From: Gaeumannomyces sp. JS-464
Lineage: Eukaryota; Ascomycota; Sordariomycetes; Magnaporthales; Magnaporthaceae
Length of the DNA: 64,000 bases
Direction: 5' to 3'
NCBI GenBank assembly: GCA_002197995.1
Contig: NGZR01000003.1
Location: 6,076,001-6,140,000, forward strand
A program made the translations under genes and the position numbers. The notes beneath the pieces were generated by a model, which was given only the letters and a program-made list of their open reading frames with translations, had not been told where the DNA came from and did no database searches. Position 1 is the first letter of the stretch, and each line of letters opens with the position of its first letter. Shown here piece after piece: positions 59,239 through 64,000 of the stretch.

Positions 59239-60441
59239 ATGTCTCCATCAAACGCTACCTACGCCAAGAAGGCCGTCCACTTCGGTGCTGGCAACATTGG
59301 CCGTGGCTTCGTGGCCTGCTTCCTGCACAACTCGGGCTACGAGGTCGTCTTCGCCGATGTGACAGACAAGCTTGTCGACTCTCTCAACAGCCAATCCTCG
59401 TACAAAGTCATCGAAGTCGGCGCCGAGGGTACTGAGGAGAACACCATCACCAACTACTGGGCCATCAACTCGCGGACGCATGAGGAGGAGCTGATCCAGG
59501 AGCTGTCCACTGCCGATGTCATCACCTGCTCCGTCGGCCCCAACATCCTGAAGTTCATTGCCCCCGTCATTGCCAAGGGCCTGGAGAGGAGGCCAACGGA
59601 CCTGGCCCCTGCCGCCGTCATTGCCTGCGAGAACGCCATTGGTGCCACCGACACCCTAGCCGGATTCATCAAGGAGCACACCCCGGAGCACAGGCTCGAG
59701 GACATGTCGGATCGTGCCCGGTTCGCCAACTCGGCCATCGACAGGATCGTGCCCGCCCAGGACGCTGACGCCGGCCTGGACGTCAAGCTGGAGAAGTTCT
59801 ACGAGTGGGTCGTCGACCGCACCCCCTTCGCCGACCACAACCCGCCGGCCATCGAGGGCATCAACTGGGTTGACCACCTGGAGCCCTACATCGAGCGCAA
59901 GCTCTACACTGTCAATACTGGCCACGCCACGGCCGCCTACTACGGCTACAACCGGCAGAAGCGGACCGTGTACGACGCGCTGCAGGACAAGGAGATCCAC
60001 GCCGAGGTGCGCCAGGCGCTCGAGAACACGTCGCGCCTCATCACGGCCAAGCACGGCATCGACGAGGCGGCCCAGCGCGCCTACGTCAAGAAGATCCTGA
60101 CCCGCATCGGCAACCCCCACCTCGAGGACGCCGTCGAGCGCGTGGGGCGCGCGCCCCTGCGCAAGCTGAGCCGCAAGGAGCGCTTCGTCGGCCCCGCCGC
60201 CGAGCTGGCCGAGAAGGGCGAGGACTGCAGCGCGCTCCTGGACGCCGCCGAGATGGCCTTCCGCTTCCAGAGCGTCGACGAGGACGCCGAGAGCCACGAG
60301 CTGGCCCGCGTCATGGCCGAGAACAACCCGGAGCAGATCGTCGCCCAGGTCTGCGGCCTCCAGCCCTCGGAGAAGCTGTTCCCCAAGATGGTCGCCGTCG
60401 TCCAGAAGGTCCAGGCCGACTCGCTCGACGACTCCGAGTAG
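59239..60441 (+). CDS. MPD1: Mannitol-1-phosphate 5-dehydrogenase
   Basis: Cytosolic enzyme (EC 1.1.1.17) that interconverts fructose 6-phosphate and mannitol 1-phosphate with NAD(H), the main route to mannitol in ascomycetes. 400 residues, single exon, no indels. The NAD-binding motif GAGNIGRG is at residues 16–23. The polyol-dehydrogenase catalytic signature K-x4-N-x2-H is present as Lys221, Asn226 and His229 (KLYTVNTGH). The length and the family blocks [10 protein letters not shown] and DRIVP fit fungal M1PDH. Start ATG follows CAATATG in a C/T-rich leader typical of well-expressed genes. Upstream lies the long gene-free region, which could carry its regulation. Confidence 0.95.
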   Translation: MSPSNATYAKKAVHFGAGNIGRGFVACFLHNSGYEVVFADVTDKLVDSLNSQSSYKVIEVGAEGTEENTITNYWAINSRTHEEELIQELSTADVITCSVGPNILKFIAPVIAKGLERRPTDLAPAAVIACENAIGATDTLAGFIKEHTPEHRLEDMSDRARFANSAIDRIVPAQDADAGLDVKLEKFYEWVVDRTPFADHNPPAIEGINWVDHLEPYIERKLYTVNTGHATAAYYGYNRQKRTVYDALQDKEIHAEVRQALENTSRLITAKHGIDEAAQRAYVKKILTRIGNPHLEDAVERVGRAPLRKLSRKERFVGPAAELAEKGEDCSALLDAAEMAFRFQSVDEDAESHELARVMAENNPEQIVAQVCGLQPSEKLFPKMVAVVQKVQADSLDDSE

Positions 60442-62297
60442 GCCGTCTAGGCCTTTATTGCGAGGCGACCAGCGTGTTGCCTTGTTTCCTTCCTTTCTTC
60501 ACTTCTACTTTTTTTTCTTTCCGCATATTCTCATTTTTGGTTTCCTTCCGCAAACGCTATCATCGGGTTCTTATGCATCCACGACGGTCGTTACCCCATC
60601 GTCACACCCCATTTGCATCGTCATATCGGCGTTGTGACGGCATCAGCGGCGTTTTGTCAGTTCCCTGATTTGGGGATTTTTTTTTTCTCTGGTTAGATTC
60701 TTTTGATTTTACTTTTCGCCCAAGCAACCTTTGGTTGAGTTTCTTTCTTTCTTGGTACCCTTTTGGGATCAGATTTTGTTTTTGGATTTTATGGCTTAAA
60801 AGGCGTCAATTGGGGATACAGGAAGTATGTTCCAGATGTTAGGTTGTCGACTTTTGGAACAGAAGATGGACGATTGCATGAAACATGGTAGATACCAGCT
60901 TGAAAGACAATACAGCAGAATACCCCATCAACAGAATGTTCTCGTCGTGACGCCGTGAATTGTAGACGCGTAGTTCGGTCGCCTCTCTAACGGAGGATCG
61001 AGATCGTTCATGGCACATGTCAACCTCGGGTCTGTGCGACATCTCGGTTGGTAGGCGGTCCTAGGAGCATAGGTATTCTACACATTTCGGCCAGGCTCGG
61101 CTCCTCCAGTGTCTCCCGCCTGTTTCTCCGGAACCTTTGCAACATAGGAGGACACGCGTTGTTTGGGAAATTCAAGACCGCCCAGAAGGCGCATTGACTT
61201 GGGCTCGGCTAGTTTTCCCCTCATTTTCATGACTAGGTGGGCAGACGGAAGACGGCGCGGGCGCCTCTCAATCTCCACCCCTAAAGATCCCGAACTCCCT
61301 CACAAAATCCGGGCTTGCCTAAGGCGATGTAAGGAAATGTTCCCTCAACCCAAGATGGGTGCCTTCCATTCCATACCGCCTCCCTCCTAATGCAAGATGT
61401 TGGCGGGCCTGGAATTGCGGGGTTTGTTCGATGGAGACGAATGAGGCATGTGACAGCAAGCAAGTGCGCGAAGAAAGCAATTGCACGAGAGGAATGGAGT
61501 ACAGCGGAGTTGAGTTCCTTCCATGTCAGCGGAAGCAATATTTTGGGCCAACAAATACAAACTTCGATATGAACCTGTCAAAAAGGGCTATTCCAAGCCA
61601 TGGAGTAATCCAAGAGGTTTGAAAGCCACAATCCCAGTGCTTCCTGTTGTATTATTTGGTGTGGCTTACTGGCTCAGTCAGTCGTGGCGCAATCTGGTGC
61701 CCCGCAATGCAGGGGGCGGCCCCTCAATTGCGCATGTGTGGCCTCAGGCAGCAGACTCCTGTCGGAAAGACCACATTTGTGAAGCTCGAAATTGAGACTG
61801 GGAATAGGTGCATAGCGCGGTAGCTCCAACTCACCGAACCACCTTCCACGATCCAACGGGCCGCCCCGACGATTGGCGCAGTGCAGTCCGCTGAAGCTCC
61901 TATTTTCCTTTTCCTTCTAATCGCCACCGGCAGGCCCAGCGGTCCTAATTCGAAGCCGACAGATGCTCCCCCGAGCCGCTGTTTGAATTCACCCCCACCT
62001 TGACTGCAGCTCCAGACGCCTTGCATCGTGATCGGACCGGGCGGTGATAAACAAATCGGTACTCAAGATGCGGTTAGACGTTAAGGTGGGCGCACACTGG
62101 CTCTTACTTCCCGCCCCTCTGGTGTCTCTGGCTTGTGCGACTGCTGCGAGATATGTGGCCTCAGCGCCCATCGTTCAGCCAGCCGGCCGATGGCGCACAA
62201 GGAACCTCAGCCAGCACCGCACCGGAGCCCCTTGACCGCCGTTCCTCTACAGTCTCCAATTCCTGGCAGCGAGGCTTCGTGCTAGCATCCTGCTAAC
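60442..62297. other. Intergenic, mannitol dehydrogenase to beta'-COP
   Basis: 1.86 kb. The first ~400 bp are T-rich (3' UTR of the dehydrogenase), the rest shows no gene. The final 250 bp should be the promoter of the COPI gene, where no TATA box stands out. Confidence 0.5.
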
Positions 62298-64000
62298 ATG
62301 GCCGTCAACATACAGCGCCAGCTCTTCGCGCGGAGCGAGAGGGTCAAGGGCATTGACTTCCACCCGCAAGAGCCATGGATCCTCACGACTCTCTACAGCG
62401 GTAAGCCCGCGCCCCCCTAGAACCCAGGCCAGCAGGACACGCAAACAGCGAGACGTGCCGACCTGATGCGATGCTGACTGCGGAACGACCCCCACTGCGC
62501 AGGCCATGTCTACATCTGGTCATACGAGACGCAGCAGATCGTCAAGACGTTCGAGCTCACAGACGTGCCGGTCCGCGCCGGCCGCTTCGTCGCGAGGAAG
62601 AACTGGATTGTCTGCGGCTCCGATGACTTCCAGCTACGCGTGTACAACTACAACACCTCGGAGAAGATCACGTCCTTCGAGGCACATCCCGACTACATCC
62701 GCGCGATCGCCGTCCACCCGACACAACCATTCGTGCTCACGGCCTCGGATGACATGACGATCAAGCTTTGGGACTGGGACAAGGCTTGGAAATGCGTCCA
62801 GGTCTTTGAGGGCCACAGCCACTACGTCATGGGCCTGGCCATCAACCCCAAGGACACCAACACCTTTGCCTCGGCTTGTCTCGACCGCACTGTCAAGATC
62901 TGGAACCTCGGCTCCTCGACGGCCAACTTCACGCTTGAGGCCCACGAGACCAAGGGCGTAAACCACGTCGACTACTACCCGCACTCAGATAAGCCGTACC
63001 TCCTCACCACCTCCGATGACAGGACGGTCAAGATTTGGGACTACACCACGAAGTCGCTGATCGCAACCCTCGAGGGTCACACCAACAACGTCTCGTTTGC
63101 TTGCTACCACCCCGAGCTCCCCGTCATCATCTCTGGCTCCGAAGACGGTACTATCAGGATATGGCACGCCAACACATACCGCTTCGAGCAGTCGCTCAAC
63201 TACGGCCTCGAGCGCGCCTGGTGCGTGTCGTACCAGAAGGGAAAGCAGGGCGTCGCTGTGGGTTTCGATGATGGCGCGGTCGTCGTGAAGCTCGGTCGGG
63301 AAGAGCCGGCTGTCTCGATGGACAACTCGGGCAAGCTTATCTGGGCAAGGCACAACGAGGTGGTTTCCTCGATTATCAAGGGCGGGGGTATGTGTGATTG
63401 GAAATCCTCGACATCTTCCAAATTGTGCGCTCCAGGGGGGCTACTTGGTACTGACTCACGGCAAACATAGACGCGACTATCAAGGACGGATCGCCGATAT
63501 CTCTCCCGACCAAGGATCTCGGCACATGCGAGGTTTACCCCCAGACTCTGATTCACTCGCCGAACGGCAGGTTCGTCGCAGTGTGCGGTGATGGCGAATA
63601 CATCATCTACACCGCACTCGCGTGGAGGAATAAGGCTTTCGGCTCGGCTCTGGATTTTGTGTGGGCGTCCAAGGACAACAGCACCGATTTCGCCATCAGG
63701 GAATCCGCCACAAGCGTCAAGGTCTACAAGAACTTTGTCGAGAAGGCCGGAGGTCTTGACGTTGGATTCCAGGCCGATGGTCTCTCTGGCGGTGTCCTGC
63801 TGGGTGTGAAGGGACAGGGCGGTATTTCGTTCTTCGATTGGGCTACTGGCGGCCTCGTCAGGAGAATCGAAGTCGAGCCTAAGGAGGTATGATATACTAT
63901 GGGCCCTGTTGTCCTCTTGGGTCGATATCAGCCACTGACTGTCGTATAGGTGTACTGGTCCGAGAGTGGTGAGCTGGTTACCCTAGCCTGCGACGATACC
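62298..64000 (+). CDS. SEC27: Coatomer subunit beta' (beta'-COP), 5' part
   Basis: WD40 subunit of the COPI coat, which drives Golgi-to-ER vesicle traffic and binds KKxx cargo signals. Exons 62298–62400, 62503–63387, 63471–63886 and 63950 onward; introns of 102, 83 and 63 nt. The N-terminus [20 protein letters not shown] and WD blocks ([34 protein letters not shown]) are diagnostic. [16 protein letters not shown] opens exon 4. All exons visible are in frame without correction. The gene continues past the window; the C-terminal solenoid is not seen. Confidence 0.95.

Noticed and set aside
59656..60297. 213-codon minus ORF opposite the mannitol dehydrogenase
   Set aside because: Pure shadow of an intact, well-recognised gene; no family features.

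Overview
The window is from a filamentous ascomycete (Pezizomycotina, most likely a Sordariomycete). The signs are short GT–AG introns of 63–117 nt, an intron-bearing tRNA-Leu, fungal-only protein families (2EXR, a NACHT protein with a fungal N-terminal domain, an Alt a 1-like secreted protein, mannitol-1-phosphate dehydrogenase), and repeat DNA with the signature of repeat-induced point mutation (RIP). It splits into two compartments at about 33.2 kb.

Left compartment (1–33.2 kb) is AT-rich and gene-free. It is built of decayed Ty3/gypsy LTR retrotransposons. Reading LTR pairs and 5-bp target-site duplications (TSDs) gives a clear order of insertion. Element A (9438–32746, minus strand) was broken in its pol by element B (13080–28283, minus). 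B was in turn broken by element C (14729–22127, plus). Near the left edge, element D (minus, same family as C) has element E (plus, running off the window) inside its gag. A short non-autonomous LTR element F (7133–8777) sits between these groups. In the RIP-mutated parts CpA is almost absent, CpG is kept, and Gln and Trp codons have become stops. Non-coding structure inside the elements includes a hairpin family with a constant loop and changing stems in the leader of A, and a tRNA-like unit with hairpin and T17 run in C.

Right compartment (33.2–64 kb) is GC-rich. In order it holds a MUP1-type methionine permease (+), a short-chain dehydrogenase (+), an Alt a 1/Hrip1-like secreted protein (−), a secreted S1 serine protease (−), tRNA-Leu(CAG) (−), a NACHT/STAND NTPase (+), a 2EXR protein (−) and a sulfatase (+). 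A 7.9-kb gene-free stretch follows, then mannitol-1-phosphate 5-dehydrogenase (+) and the 5' part of the COPI subunit beta'-COP (+). The first group is accessory and secretory in character; the last two genes are housekeeping.

Six of the accessory genes (34.4–51.3 kb) need single-base corrections to read through: 14 in all, 11 apparent deletions and 3 insertions. The secreted-protein gene and the two housekeeping genes are clean. When the indels are accounted for, coding lengths of all six genes become exact multiples of three. This is either a local consensus-quality problem or decay beside the repeat block; the sequence alone cannot decide. No complete new pathway or defence system is evident. 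The most unusual signals are the structured leader of A, the tRNA-like unit in C, and a hairpin-dense segment at 42.4–42.6 kb.
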